NCBI GenBank assembly: GCA_020351875.1
Contig: CP070671.1
Coordinates: 1,692,603 to 1,756,602 of the forward strand
DNA from: Chromatiales bacterium
Lineage (GTDB): Bacteria; Pseudomonadota; Gammaproteobacteria; Steroidobacterales; GCA-2729495
DNA: 64,000 nt
Direction: 5' to 3'
The translations under genes and the position numbers were made by a program. Positions 16,144-25,599 of the stretch are shown piece after piece. Position 1 is the first letter of the stretch. Each line of letters begins with the position of its first letter. Below the pieces are notes generated by a model that made no database searches, was not told the origin of the DNA, and worked only from the letters and a program-made list of their open reading frames with translations.

Positions 16144-18633
16144 TTACCGCCCGCCGAAGCGGTAGGTCAGGCTGACACCCCAGTTTCGGCTGCGCCTGGG
16201 GGTCAGTGGAAAGGCGTTAGTCACTTGGGCCGGAAAATTCTGGAAGTTCGGAAAGTCAGACACCAGCACCGGCGCATCCTCGTCGAGGATATTGTCCACG
16301 TAGACGCTTGCGACGATCGAGTCGTTCTCGACGCCCAGCCTGGCGTTCCACAGGTAGGTTTCGCCGATCTTCGCTTCGTTGACTGCCGAGATCCACTGTT
16401 CCGATTCATAGACCCAGTCGGTGCGTGCAAACCAGTCCAGCGTGGCGTTGAAGCTGCGGGTATAGGTTGCCGCCGCCGTGACATTGTGCTTCGGCACTCG
16501 CGGGGCCTCGTTGCCTGACACGTCGCCGTCGCCGCCGGTCAGCTCCGCATAGGTCAACGATTCGAAATCTTCCAGCTTGGTGTCCTGCAGGCCGTAGGCC
16601 AGGGACAGGAACAGGTTTTCCGTCGCGGCCAACTGCAGGTCCATTTCCAGACCGTAGACCCTCGACTCGCCGGCGTTGAACACGATCCGGTTCGGTTCGT
16701 CCAGGGATACCCCATTGCACACGGTGGGGATATTGACGTTTTCATTGATCGCCTGGTTCGTCCAGTCGATATAGAACAGCGATGCATTGAGCGCCAACCG
16801 GCCATCGAGCCAGCTGGTCTTCGCACCGATCTCGTAGGTCCAGGCCTCTTCTTCATCGAATAAGGCATCACCGTTCTCGATCCCGGCCCGGGTATCTGCG
16901 GGGGCTACGTCCACGTCGAAGTAGGCGAAGAAGAACCCACCCGGCTTGGTGCCCTTCGCCGCCAGCCCATATAGCGTGAGGTCGTCGTTCGGGCGGTAGG
17001 TGAGCGTGTAACGGGGCGCGAAGCTTTCGAAGTCATCCTGTTCGGAAACGCCCCGGGGTGATTTCCTTTTCGGGGTGTCCACCGCGTAACGGCCCTCGAC
17101 AGAGGCGGTCAGGAACGGTGTGAGGTCATACTCGACGCTGCCGAACACGGCCTCGTTGGTCACATCGCCGTCGCCCACGGGCGAGGGGCGCGTGGTGTCG
17201 TACCCGGGATCTCCTTCGTAGAGCTCGACTGCCCCTGGGCCGATGCGGGGATCGCCGAAGTTGAACCGGCAGATGCCGGTGAAGTCGCGCTGGAACGCGG
17301 TTTCCTGGGAATCGTAGTAATACAGGCCCGCGGTTGCGCGGAATCGCTCATCCTGCGGGGAAGACACCCGGAACTCGAAGGACTGGTCCTCGAAGTCGTT
17401 TTTCTGGCCACCGGTAAAGACGCCGATGTCTGCCGGGCCCAGGTAGGGACTGCGGTCGAGGTCCCGGTACTGCTCCACTTCCTGCTCGTTCCATGCATAG
17501 CGAGCGATGACGCTCCAGTCACCGGGGTCCCAGAAAATCTCGGCCAGGTAACGTCTCGTCTCACTCTCAGCGCCCACGTAGGGTGCAGGGTCGACCGTGG
17601 CATAGATGCTCGATGCGCCGGCACCGAAGTCCGCGATGTTCATCTGGTTGATCAGGCCGTCAACCTTCAGTTCCCCGCAGAACCAGCCCGGCGAGTCAGG
17701 GGAACTGCCCGGGTCACCAGGCAAAAAGCAGTTGGTCTCACCTTGGAAGAATGTGGCGTAGTGATCGTCGTTGGTTTCGGTGTAGCTCGCCTTGAAGCTG
17801 ACCGCAAAGTCATCCCGTGGTCGCCACTCGATCTTGCCCGTGACGTTCCAGGTTTCCTCGCCACCCAGATCGGTGAAATTGGGCGTCGTTGCCGAGGCCG
17901 GCAACTCGGGCCAGGTGCCGAAGAAGTTGTTCGTTACCCAAGTGCAGCCTTGTCCGTCGTCTGCCCGGTCCTCGCACGGGATCAGCCCATTGCTCCACTC
18001 CCCGTCCCAGGTCTCGTAGGTGCCGGACACGAAGAACAGCAGCTTGTCCTGGATGATCGGGCCGCTCAGGAAACCGCCCAGGTTGTAGTCCGCGTCTTCG
18101 CCCATCCGGGCGTTGATCTCGCCCTCGAATTCGTTCGTTGGTGCACGGGTGACGAAATTCACCGCGCCGGCAAAGGCCGAGCGGCCGAACTGGGCCGCCT
18201 GGGGCCCGCGCAACACCTCGACGCGCTCGAGGTTCTCGATGGGCAGCGTGCTACTGGTGCCGGTGATGAATACACCGTCGACATAGAACGCGACGTTGCT
18301 GCTGCCGATGGCTGGCGACCCGCCGAGCAACGGGCTGAACTGGCCGCGGATGTTCGGTGCGTCCAGCTGCCGGCCGATGATGTTGGGACCGAAGTTGAAG
18401 TTGGGGGTGAAGGTTGCGACATCGTACGCGTTGTTGATGTTGCGGTCCCGCAGCGCCCGGGCGTCGAAGGCCGCTACCGACAGCGGCACGTCGGCCAGGG
18501 CCTCCTCTCGCTTTCTGACCGTGACGACAATTTCCTCGATCGGCTGCGCGGCAAAGGCGATCGGGCAAAGCGCCACGCACCCTGCGCCGAACAGGCCGCA
18601 CAGCTTGCCCACACGAGCCAAGCGGATTGTCAT
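16144..18633 (-). CDS. TonB-dependent outer-membrane receptor
   Basis: An 829-residue receptor. The ATG at 18633 follows TAGGGGGG and is preferred to the GTG one codon earlier. After a signal peptide (about residues 1-30) come a TonB box-like segment (IEEIVVTVRKREE), the plug domain (NVAFYVDGVFI, NLERVEVLRGPQAAQFGRSA, AGAVNFVT) and a long 22-stranded barrel ending NWGVSLTYRFGGR. The plug closely follows the pattern of receptors common in Sphingomonadales and marine Gammaproteobacteria that import large or hydrophobic molecules, not only siderophores. There is no FecR/FecI pair or hydrolase operon beside it, so the ligand is unknown. The gene upstream of it on the same strand is a PLP enzyme 133 nt away. 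Confidence 0.92.
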   Translation of the reverse strand: MTIRLARVGKLCGLFGAGCVALCPIAFAAQPIEEIVVTVRKREEALADVPLSVAAFDARALRDRNINNAYDVATFTPNFNFGPNIIGRQLDAPNIRGQFSPLLGGSPAIGSSNVAFYVDGVFITGTSSTLPIENLERVEVLRGPQAAQFGRSAFAGAVNFVTRAPTNEFEGEINARMGEDADYNLGGFLSGPIIQDKLLFFVSGTYETWDGEWSNGLIPCEDRADDGQGCTWVTNNFFGTWPELPASATTPNFTDLGGEETWNVTGKIEWRPRDDFAVSFKASYTETNDDHYATFFQGETNCFLPGDPGSSPDSPGWFCGELKVDGLINQMNIADFGAGASSIYATVDPAPYVGAESETRRYLAEIFWDPGDWSVIARYAWNEQEVEQYRDLDRSPYLGPADIGVFTGGQKNDFEDQSFEFRVSSPQDERFRATAGLYYYDSQETAFQRDFTGICRFNFGDPRIGPGAVELYEGDPGYDTTRPSPVGDGDVTNEAVFGSVEYDLTPFLTASVEGRYAVDTPKRKSPRGVSEQDDFESFAPRYTLTYRPNDDLTLYGLAAKGTKPGGFFFAYFDVDVAPADTRAGIENGDALFDEEEAWTYEIGAKTSWLDGRLALNASLFYIDWTNQAINENVNIPTVCNGVSLDEPNRIVFNAGESRVYGLEMDLQLAATENLFLSLAYGLQDTKLEDFESLTYAELTGGDGDVSGNEAPRVPKHNVTAAATYTRSFNATLDWFARTDWVYESEQWISAVNEAKIGETYLWNARLGVENDSIVASVYVDNILDEDAPVLVSDFPNFQNFPAQVTNAFPLTPRRSRNWGVSLTYRFGGR

Positions 18634-18769
18634 CACTACCCCCCTAGGTCGAAGCGGCTGCGTCCGCAGTCTTCTGGATCGACCCTGTGCCCATGATCAG
18701 ATTAGCACGGGAATCCGCCGGCACGCGGATCGCTGTCGGCTCGTTCCTCCAATGGTTGGTGCCCGGGCG

Positions 18770-19828
18770 CTACTCGAAGTGACTGCGGAACTCGGCCGGT
18801 ACGTCGTTAACGCCGTAGTCCGCGATCTCCGGGGGGTAGGGGTGCGAGTTGTAAGTCAGCCAGAACACCACGGAGCTGTCGGCGAGGCGCCCGCTGCGGG
18901 CATCCTGCACGAGCGCATCCATCGCCTTGCCCGTATAGGTGGTTTCCAGGCCGATACTGGCGAGCTTTTGCGCCATTTCCACTGCTTCGGTCGTGCCGTC
19001 GGTTGGAATCGCGTAGCCGTCGCCCAGGAACTCGTCGCGCAGCTCGAAATTTGCAAAGGGTTCGTCGACGATCGGGAAGTTACCGTCCAGCGCGTGCAGT
19101 TCCTGGCCGGTTTCGCGAAACAGGCGGTCGTAGGCCGCGGGCAGGCGCGTGGGCATGGGCACCACGCGTACACCGACCACCTGCGTCTGCCAGCCCAGCA
19201 GTCGCAGGCCCAGCGCGAGGCCGGCGGCCGTGCCCTGCGTGCCGGCGGCCACGTAAAGATAGTCCGGCGGATCACGGGCCAGCTGCTCGCCGATTTCCAG
19301 CGCCGCATTCACGAAGCCGGTGGCGCCGACCCAGGACGATCCGCCCCACCAGATGTCGTAAATCTTAGACCCACCGGTGGGATGGTTAGCCATCACCGCA
19401 TCACGGGCCGTCACGGTTTCCTGGAAGCCTTTCGCTGCCACCATCTTCGTGCCGAGCAGCGCGTGATAGCGCAGCGTGTCCGCGACCTTCGGCGTGGATG
19501 CCTGCGGGGTCATGACCGCATAACAATCGACGCCGACACGGTGCGCGTAGATCGAGGTGGCCAGCGCGTGATTCGAGCCCGCTGCGCCATAGGTCAGCAC
19601 GGCATCGCAGCCTTTCTGGAGCGCGTCGGCCAGCAGGTGTTCGAGCTTGCGCACCTTGTTGCCGCCATAAGGCTGCGCGCAGACATCGTCGCGCTTGATC
19701 CACAGGCGCCGGATACCGAGTTCCGACGCCATGCGGTCCGCATCGTCCAGCGGCGTCGGCAGCTCGGCCAGCTGCAGGTAGGGCAAGGTTGCGAACAGGG
19801 CGGGATACCGATCCGTCAGCAACGTCAT
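18770..19828 (-). CDS. PLP-dependent D-cysteine desulfhydrase / ACC deaminase family enzyme
   Basis: A 352-residue fold-type II PLP enzyme. The ATG at 19828 overlaps the stop of the upstream CapA-like gene (ATGA), which fixes the start. KRDDVCAQPYGGNKVRKLEH contains the Schiff-base Lys in the GGNKVRKLE motif, and LTYGAAGSNHALATSIYA is the family's Ser/Asn phosphate and substrate loop. The C-terminus has the GLETTYTGKAMDAL segment. Family members cleave D-cysteine to pyruvate, ammonia and H2S or deaminate 1-aminocyclopropane-1-carboxylate; these motifs alone do not separate the two activities. Confidence 0.85.
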   Translation of the reverse strand: MTLLTDRYPALFATLPYLQLAELPTPLDDADRMASELGIRRLWIKRDDVCAQPYGGNKVRKLEHLLADALQKGCDAVLTYGAAGSNHALATSIYAHRVGVDCYAVMTPQASTPKVADTLRYHALLGTKMVAAKGFQETVTARDAVMANHPTGGSKIYDIWWGGSSWVGATGFVNAALEIGEQLARDPPDYLYVAAGTQGTAAGLALGLRLLGWQTQVVGVRVVPMPTRLPAAYDRLFRETGQELHALDGNFPIVDEPFANFELRDEFLGDGYAIPTDGTTEAVEMAQKLASIGLETTYTGKAMDALVQDARSGRLADSSVVFWLTYNSHPYPPEIADYGVNDVPAEFRSHFE

Positions 19829-21012
19829 GGTGCAGCCACGCAATCGGCGATGGGCCCGGTCACGGGGGCGAATGCACCCGCATTGTCGAAACCGAGGCCA
19901 CCGCCACCGAAGTCCAGCACGGTCAGTTCACGCATCATCCGCCCGGCACGGTCGGCGGCGTCGCGTCGCGGGCCGTCGGGCCGGATCTGTTGCATCGATA
20001 CAATGTCGCCGCTGACGAAACGGCCATTACCGTCCACGGTCGCGCGCAGAATCGGGGCGTAACCTTTCGGGCCGGAAACGCTGATGCCCCACCAGGTGGC
20101 GAAGTTGCCCAGGCTGTAAGCCACCAGGCGCTCGCGGTACAGCTCCATCGCGCGCGGCACGTGCGGGCCGTGCCCGAACACCAGGTCGGCGCCGGCATCC
20201 ACCATCGCGCGCGCGAACTTCACCACGTTGCCGCGGTTCTCTTCGCGGTAGAACTCCTCGGCGAACGGGATACGTTCCGCGTCGGCGCCTTCACCGCCGC
20301 CGTGGAAGGACACGATCACGATGTCGTGGCCGGCCGCGAGACCGGCGACGGCAGCCTCCGCACCCACCGGGTCGAGCATCGGCCACGCACCCTTGAACGG
20401 GGCGAAGGCGATCATCGCCACGCGCACGTCGCCGACCTGCCAGCTGGCCAGCGTGTCCGCCCGGCCGGAGTGTAGGACGCCCGCGTCGTCCAGTGCGGCC
20501 ATCGTGGAATCGCGACCTTCTTCACCAAAGTCGCGGGCGTGGTTGTTCGCGAGGCTCAGCACCGTGAAACCCGCCGCGGCCAGGGTGTCGGCGAAACGCG
20601 GCGGCGAGCGGAACAGGTAGCAGGCCGACGGGTTGCGACATTTCTTCGCCGGTTCACCGCCGTCGAGTAGCACCCCTTCCAGGTTACCGAAGGCGATGTC
20701 GGCCTGCCGGAGTATCGGTGCCGCGTCGCTCAGCTGGCCCGCGCCGTCGTCGGCGGGCAGCCGGGATTCCGGGAAATCGGTGCCGAGCATGATGTCGCCC
20801 ACGGCCGCGACGGACAGCCGTTCGCAGGCCAGCGCCTGGGCGCGGCGTTTCGCCAGTTCCATCGGGGTGGGCGCTGCAGGCGGCGCAGGTTCGGCCGGCG
20901 CGGGCGCCGGCCTGGGTACCGGTGCGGGAGTCGGTGGCTGGGCCGCACAACCGGCGAGCAACACCAGCGCCAGAACGACGACCGGGGCAGCAAACTTTGC
21001 ACGAGCCGGCAT
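19825..21012 (-). CDS. CapA-family metallophosphatase-fold lipoprotein
   Basis: A 395-residue lipoprotein (lipobox LLAGC near residue 22), followed by a Pro/Ala-rich linker of about 40 residues and a CapA (PgsA) domain. Recognisable elements are VAAVGDIMLGTDFP, AFGNLEGVL, LSLANNHARDFG, VSFHGGGEGAD and VFGHGPHVPRAME, whose Asp, Asn and His residues form the two-metal site. Characterised relatives take part in poly-gamma-glutamate capsule synthesis, but many isolated CapA lipoproteins have other, unknown roles. No PgsB/PgsC partner is nearby. It is 4 nt downstream of the SPOR gene and overlaps the PLP-enzyme gene, so all are probably one leftward transcript with argS. Confidence 0.82.
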   Translation of the reverse strand: MPARAKFAAPVVVLALVLLAGCAAQPPTPAPVPRPAPAPAEPAPPAAPTPMELAKRRAQALACERLSVAAVGDIMLGTDFPESRLPADDGAGQLSDAAPILRQADIAFGNLEGVLLDGGEPAKKCRNPSACYLFRSPPRFADTLAAAGFTVLSLANNHARDFGEEGRDSTMAALDDAGVLHSGRADTLASWQVGDVRVAMIAFAPFKGAWPMLDPVGAEAAVAGLAAGHDIVIVSFHGGGEGADAERIPFAEEFYREENRGNVVKFARAMVDAGADLVFGHGPHVPRAMELYRERLVAYSLGNFATWWGISVSGPKGYAPILRATVDGNGRFVSGDIVSMQQIRPDGPRRDAADRAGRMMRELTVLDFGGGGLGFDNAGAFAPVTGPIADCVAAP

Positions 21013-21016
21013 TAGC

Positions 21017-21577
21017 CTAGTCCGCCACCCGGATCACCAGCACTTCCACGCGTGCGTCACGCAGTTTTTCGCGCGTGCGGTTCAACTCGGCCAGGTCCTC
21101 CACTGGCCCGATGCGCACGCGGTGGAAGTCGCGGTCGTCCACGCTGACTTTCTGGATGCGGGACATCACGCCGAGCAGCGCGAGCCTGGCCTTCATGCGG
21201 TCGGCGTCTTCGAAGGTTGAAAATGAGCCGGCCTGCAGCACGTAGGAACCGGGCGCTTCCACTGCCGCCGGGGTGACGTCGGGCCGCGCGTCCAGGTCCT
21301 GTTCCGGAATGATGACCTCGAATTTCGGCAGCATCTCGTAGAAGTCGAACTTTGGCCTGTCATCGTCAGGCTGGGCCGATTTTTTCTTCGCGACCTTGGC
21401 TCGTGGTGCGGTTTCCGTGTCCGAAATCGACGCTGCCGCCGGGCGGCGATCGTTTACGTAGATCGCCGCGGCCACTGAAAGGCCCACGGCCAGGCCGAAC
21501 AGCATCCACACCCAGCCGGGCAGCGGCTCGGATTTCTTGCGCCGCCTGGTCTTGCGACGTGTTTTTTTGCGCGCCAT
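21017..21577 (-). CDS. SPOR-domain inner-membrane protein, FtsN-like
   Basis: A 186-residue protein with a very basic cytoplasmic start (KKTRRKTRRRKKSE), one membrane helix (about residues 22-42), a linker and a C-terminal SPOR domain (GSYVLQAGSFSTFEDADRMK to the end). SPOR domains bind denuded septal peptidoglycan, and FtsN-type proteins act in cell division. A SPOR gene beside argS and priA is a conserved arrangement in pseudomonads and related Gammaproteobacteria, where hslVU usually follows; here hslVU is absent and the CapA-like gene follows instead. It is 8 nt from argS. Confidence 0.88.
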   Translation of the reverse strand: MARKKTRRKTRRRKKSEPLPGWVWMLFGLAVGLSVAAAIYVNDRRPAAASISDTETAPRAKVAKKKSAQPDDDRPKFDFYEMLPKFEVIIPEQDLDARPDVTPAAVEAPGSYVLQAGSFSTFEDADRMKARLALLGVMSRIQKVSVDDRDFHRVRIGPVEDLAELNRTREKLRDARVEVLVIRVAD

Positions 21578-21585
21578 CGCGCAGG

Positions 21586-23361
21586 CTACATGGAAGCAGG
21601 CGCCGACACGCCCAGGAGCCCGAGGCCGTTGCGCAGTACCTGGCGCGTGGCCAGGATCAGCAGCACGCGTGCGTCGCGCAGCGCGTCGTCATCGACGATA
21701 AAGCGGTGCGCGTTGTAGTACGCGTGCAGGTCGTTGGCCAGGTCCCGCAGGTAGTGCACGATGTGCTGCGGGGCCCGCTGCCGCGCCGCCTGCTCCACCA
21801 TCTCGGGATAACGGACGAGAGCCTGCATCAGCTTCTGCTCGTGGGCCTCGGTCAACCGGTCCAGTGACACCTTGCCCCGCGAGTCGTCCCAGTCGACCCC
21901 CCGGGTTTCCATCTCGCGCATCACGCTGCAGATGCGCGCGTGCGCGTACTGGATGTAGAACACGGGGTTCTCGTTCGTGCGCGACTTGGCGAGTTCGAGA
22001 TCGAAGTCCAGGTGTTGCTCGTTGGAGCGCGACACGAAAAACAGTCGCGCCGCGTCGTCGCCCACCTCGTCGCGCAGTTCCCGCAGCGTGATGAACTCGC
22101 CGGAGCGCGTGGACATCTGCACCTTCTCGTCGCCGCGGTAGAGCACCACGAACTGCACCAGGTCTACCTCGAGGCTTTCCGGCGGCTCGCCGGTGGCTTC
22201 CAGCCCTGCCCGTACCCGGGCCACGTAACCGTGGTGGTCGGCGCCAAGTATGTCGACCAGGCGGTCGAAGCCGCGGGCCCGCTTGTCCAGGTGATAGGCA
22301 ATGTCGGACGCAAAGTACGTGGTGCTGCCGTTGTCGCGCACCACCACCCGGTCTTTCTCGTCGCCCAGCGCGGTGGCGCGGAACCATGTCGCGCCGTCCA
22401 GTTCATAGGTGTGCCCCGAGTCGTTTACCCGGCTCAGCGCGCGGTCGACAGCGCCGCCATCCACCAGGCTGCGCTCGGAATACCACTCGTCGTAGGCCAC
22501 GCCGAATTCCGCGAGGTCGTCGCGAATGTCGCCAAGTATTGCCCGCAGGCCGATCTGCAGCACCGCGGCGAAACCCTCCGGACCCAGCAGTTCGCGTAAC
22601 GCCGCAATCAGCGCGTCCAGGTGCAGGTCCGCGTCACCGTCCGGCGCGTCCGGAGGTGCGTCGGCGGCCCAGTGGTCGACAAAGGGCAGCAGTTTCTGGC
22701 TCTGCGCGTCGACCAGCGCGTCGCCGGCGATTTCCACCAGGTACGCACCGCGATAGCCGGCGCTCGGGAACGGCAGTGTCACCCCGGCCAGCTCCTGCAT
22801 GCGCAGCCAGAGGCTCAGCGCCAGGATGTCCATCTGCCGCCCGGCATCGTTCACGTAGTACTCGCGATGCACCTGGTGCCCGGTGGCGGCGAGCAGGTTG
22901 GCGACGCACGCACCGTAAGCGGCGTGGCGGCCGTGGCCCACGTGCAGCGGACCGGTGGGGTTCGCCGACACGAATTCCACCAGCACCCGTTCGCCGGCGC
23001 CGAGCTGCGAACTGCCATAGGCTTCGCCCCGGTCGATGATCTGCGCGAGTTCCTGGTGAAAGGCCTGCGGCGACAGGCGGAAATTGATGAAACCGGGGCC
23101 GGCAATGTCCACGCCGGCGAGCAGGCCCGTATTCGGCAGTCGTGCGACGATCTCGTCGGCGATGTCGCGCGGTTTGCGCCGCAGGGGCTTTGCGAGTTGC
23201 ATCGCGAGATTGCTCGCGTAGTCGCCGTGTTTCGCGTCGCGGGCGCGCTCCACCTCCAGGCGCGGCATCTGGCCTTCCAGCCCGGGCAACTCGGCGGCGG
23301 CGGCGGCCAGCAGCTTTTCGATCTCGTGTTTCACGGCCGTGGGCTTGCGCAAACGGCGCAT
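21586..23361 (-). CDS. argS: Arginyl-tRNA synthetase
   Basis: A 591-residue class I synthetase charging tRNA-Arg. The HIGH motif is within ANPTGPLHVGHGRHAAYG, the KMSKS-equivalent is MSTRSGEF, and the N-terminal Add-1 domain and C-terminal DALR anticodon-binding helices are present (end RQVLRNGLGLLGVSAPASM). Its length fits bacterial ArgS. The ATG at 23361 gives nine residues before VKHEIEKLL; a GTG at 23334 would give the more usual beginning and cannot be excluded. It is 30 nt from the priA stop in the same direction. Confidence 0.96.
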   Translation of the reverse strand: MRRLRKPTAVKHEIEKLLAAAAAELPGLEGQMPRLEVERARDAKHGDYASNLAMQLAKPLRRKPRDIADEIVARLPNTGLLAGVDIAGPGFINFRLSPQAFHQELAQIIDRGEAYGSSQLGAGERVLVEFVSANPTGPLHVGHGRHAAYGACVANLLAATGHQVHREYYVNDAGRQMDILALSLWLRMQELAGVTLPFPSAGYRGAYLVEIAGDALVDAQSQKLLPFVDHWAADAPPDAPDGDADLHLDALIAALRELLGPEGFAAVLQIGLRAILGDIRDDLAEFGVAYDEWYSERSLVDGGAVDRALSRVNDSGHTYELDGATWFRATALGDEKDRVVVRDNGSTTYFASDIAYHLDKRARGFDRLVDILGADHHGYVARVRAGLEATGEPPESLEVDLVQFVVLYRGDEKVQMSTRSGEFITLRELRDEVGDDAARLFFVSRSNEQHLDFDLELAKSRTNENPVFYIQYAHARICSVMREMETRGVDWDDSRGKVSLDRLTEAHEQKLMQALVRYPEMVEQAARQRAPQHIVHYLRDLANDLHAYYNAHRFIVDDDALRDARVLLILATRQVLRNGLGLLGVSAPASM

Positions 23362-23391
23362 TCTAGCAGGCGGCCGGCCGCGTTCCGCCGG

Positions 23392-25599
23392 TCAGTAGAG
23401 TTCCACCGGGTCCACGTCCAGTGACCAGCGCGCCCGCCGACCCGTCGGCAGGTCTTCCAGCGCCAGGCGCCACGGTTGCAGGAAGGCCTGCAGGGCGGGA
23501 CGCTGGCGCGCCTGCACCAGCAGCTGCGCGCGAAACCGTCCCTGCCGGCGCTCCATCGGTGCGGGGGCAGGACCCAGCAGAGTGACGCCGCTCACCAGGT
23601 AAGGCCCGGCTGCCGTGAGCGCAGCGTCGAGAAACTCGAAAGCGGCTTCGCGCCGGGCGGCTTCCGCGCGCAACAGTGCGAGAAAACCGAATGGCGGCCA
23701 CCCGGCTTCGCGACGCTCGGCCAATGCGCGTTCGGCGAAGGCCGTGTACCCGTCGCGCACCAGCGTGGTGAGCAGCGGATGTTCCGGGCTGGCGGTCTGG
23801 ATCAGCACTTCGCCGGCCCGGTCCGCGCGCCCGGCCCGGCCGGCCACCTGCACGAAAGACTGTGCGAGTCGTTCGCTCGCGCGGAAATCCGTGCCGAACA
23901 GCCCCTGGTCGGCGTCGATCACGCCCACCAGGGTCAGCGCCGGAAAGTCGTGCCCCTTCGTGAGCATTTGCGTGCCGAGCAACAGGCGTGCCTCGCCGCG
24001 GCGAAAGCGTTCCAGCTGCGCGGCGAGTTCGCCGCGGCGGCGCGTGGTGTCCCGGTCGATGCGCAGCAGCGCTTCGTCCGGAAACTGTTCCTGCAAGGCG
24101 TGTTGCAGCCGCTCGGTGCCCTGGCCCACCGGGTGCATGGCGTGGGCGCATTCCGGGCAGTGACTCGGCGCGGGGCGCTCTGCACCGCAGTGGTGGCAGA
24201 CCAGCTTGCTGCGATGCCGGTGCAGCACCATGCGCGCGTCGCAGCGCCGGCACTCGGCCACATAGCCGCACCCGCCGCACAGGAGCACCGGGGCGTAGCC
24301 GCGCCGGTTCAGGTAGATCAGGACCTGGCCGTCGGCGTCCAGGTGGCGGCGCACCGCGGCGAGCAGTGGCTGACTGAGGCCGTCCGGCGCCGGGTACCGG
24401 CGCAGGTCCACCAGTTTCACAGTGGGCGGTTCGGCGGCGCCCGGACGCTCCGGCAGGTGCAGATGCATGTAGCGGCCGGAGTGCGCGTTTTCCAGGCTTT
24501 CCAGCGCGGGGGTTGCGGAGCCGAGTATCACGCTCACATTCAGCTGGCGGGCGCGCCAGACCAGCAGGTCGCGAGCGGAATACCGAAAGCCATCCTGCTG
24601 CTTTAAAGACGTGTCGTGTTCTTCGTCGACGATGAACAGGCCCGGCTTGCACAGCGGCGTAAACACGGCCGAACGCGTGCCGATGACCACGCCGGCTTCA
24701 CCGCGCGCGGCGGCTGTCCATGACCGCAGGCGTTCGCCGTCGGCCAGCCCGGAGTGCAGCACGGCCACCGGGACGCCGAGGCGTTCGCGGAAGCGTTGCA
24801 CGAGCTGGGGTGTCAGGCCGATTTCCGGCACCAGCACCAGGCTTTGCCGGCCAGCGGCGAGTTGCGCGGCAATCGCGTGCAGGTAGACCTCGGTCTTGCC
24901 GCTGCCGGTCACACCTTCCAGCAGGTAGCACCGGTAGCCGGCGTCGGCTTCTATGGCTTGCGCGGCCTCGCACTGCGCCGGGTTCAGTTGCGGCCCTGCC
25001 TTGGCCGCCCGCGCATCGGCATCTTGAGTCAGAATCGAACCTTCGCGGGCCGACAGCAGTCCCTTCTCTTGGAGAGATTTCACCGCGTTGCGCCAGTTCG
25101 GCGCCGGCGGGTCGAGATCTTCCGGCCCGATGCCGTCGGGCATTCGCCGCGCGGCGTCGAGTATGCGCGCCTGCACCGGCGCGCGCCGCCCGAGTTTTTC
25201 CGGGTCGGCCTGTCGGCCCTCCGGCGTGCAGCACCAGCGCAGGCTGGGTGTGGCGAGATCCTGGCCGCGGCGCAGTGCCGCGGGCAAAGCGGTCGCGACG
25301 ACTTCGCCCAGCGGGTACTGGTAATAGTCGGCGGCCCAGCGCAGCAGCGCGAGCAGGTACGGGTCGAGCAGCGGTTCGGTGTCCAGCACGGCAGTCGCGC
25401 GCCGCAGCCGCTCTGCCGGCACGTCGGTGTGATCGCTGACGTCGGCGATCAACCCGATGCGCTTGCCGCGTCCGAACGGCACGCGCACGCGGCAACCGGG
25501 CGTTAACGTATGTTCCGCCACTGCCTGCGGTGGCAGGTAGTCGAACAACCGTTTCAGTGGCGTTGCCAGCGCCACGCGCAACACGGTCGGGCTATTCAC
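23392..25599 (-). CDS. priA: Primosomal protein N' (replication restart helicase PriA)
   Basis: A 735-residue superfamily 2 helicase that reloads the replisome at stalled forks. GTG 25599 is chosen because the protein then begins with the conserved VLRVALATPLKRLFDYLPP and matches the E. coli length; the frame stays open to 25698. Motifs: Walker A GVTGSGKTEVY, DEEHD box, TRSAVF, the two zinc-binding Cys clusters (LCGGCGYVAECRRC and CHHCGAERPAPSHCPEC), and motifs V-VI (GTQMLTKGHDFP, QVAGRAGRADR). Its promoter region carries DnaA-box-like sites. It is followed by argS as in many gammaproteobacteria. Confidence 0.96.
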   Translation of the reverse strand: MNSPTVLRVALATPLKRLFDYLPPQAVAEHTLTPGCRVRVPFGRGKRIGLIADVSDHTDVPAERLRRATAVLDTEPLLDPYLLALLRWAADYYQYPLGEVVATALPAALRRGQDLATPSLRWCCTPEGRQADPEKLGRRAPVQARILDAARRMPDGIGPEDLDPPAPNWRNAVKSLQEKGLLSAREGSILTQDADARAAKAGPQLNPAQCEAAQAIEADAGYRCYLLEGVTGSGKTEVYLHAIAAQLAAGRQSLVLVPEIGLTPQLVQRFRERLGVPVAVLHSGLADGERLRSWTAAARGEAGVVIGTRSAVFTPLCKPGLFIVDEEHDTSLKQQDGFRYSARDLLVWRARQLNVSVILGSATPALESLENAHSGRYMHLHLPERPGAAEPPTVKLVDLRRYPAPDGLSQPLLAAVRRHLDADGQVLIYLNRRGYAPVLLCGGCGYVAECRRCDARMVLHRHRSKLVCHHCGAERPAPSHCPECAHAMHPVGQGTERLQHALQEQFPDEALLRIDRDTTRRRGELAAQLERFRRGEARLLLGTQMLTKGHDFPALTLVGVIDADQGLFGTDFRASERLAQSFVQVAGRAGRADRAGEVLIQTASPEHPLLTTLVRDGYTAFAERALAERREAGWPPFGFLALLRAEAARREAAFEFLDAALTAAGPYLVSGVTLLGPAPAPMERRQGRFRAQLLVQARQRPALQAFLQPWRLALEDLPTGRRARWSLDVDPVELY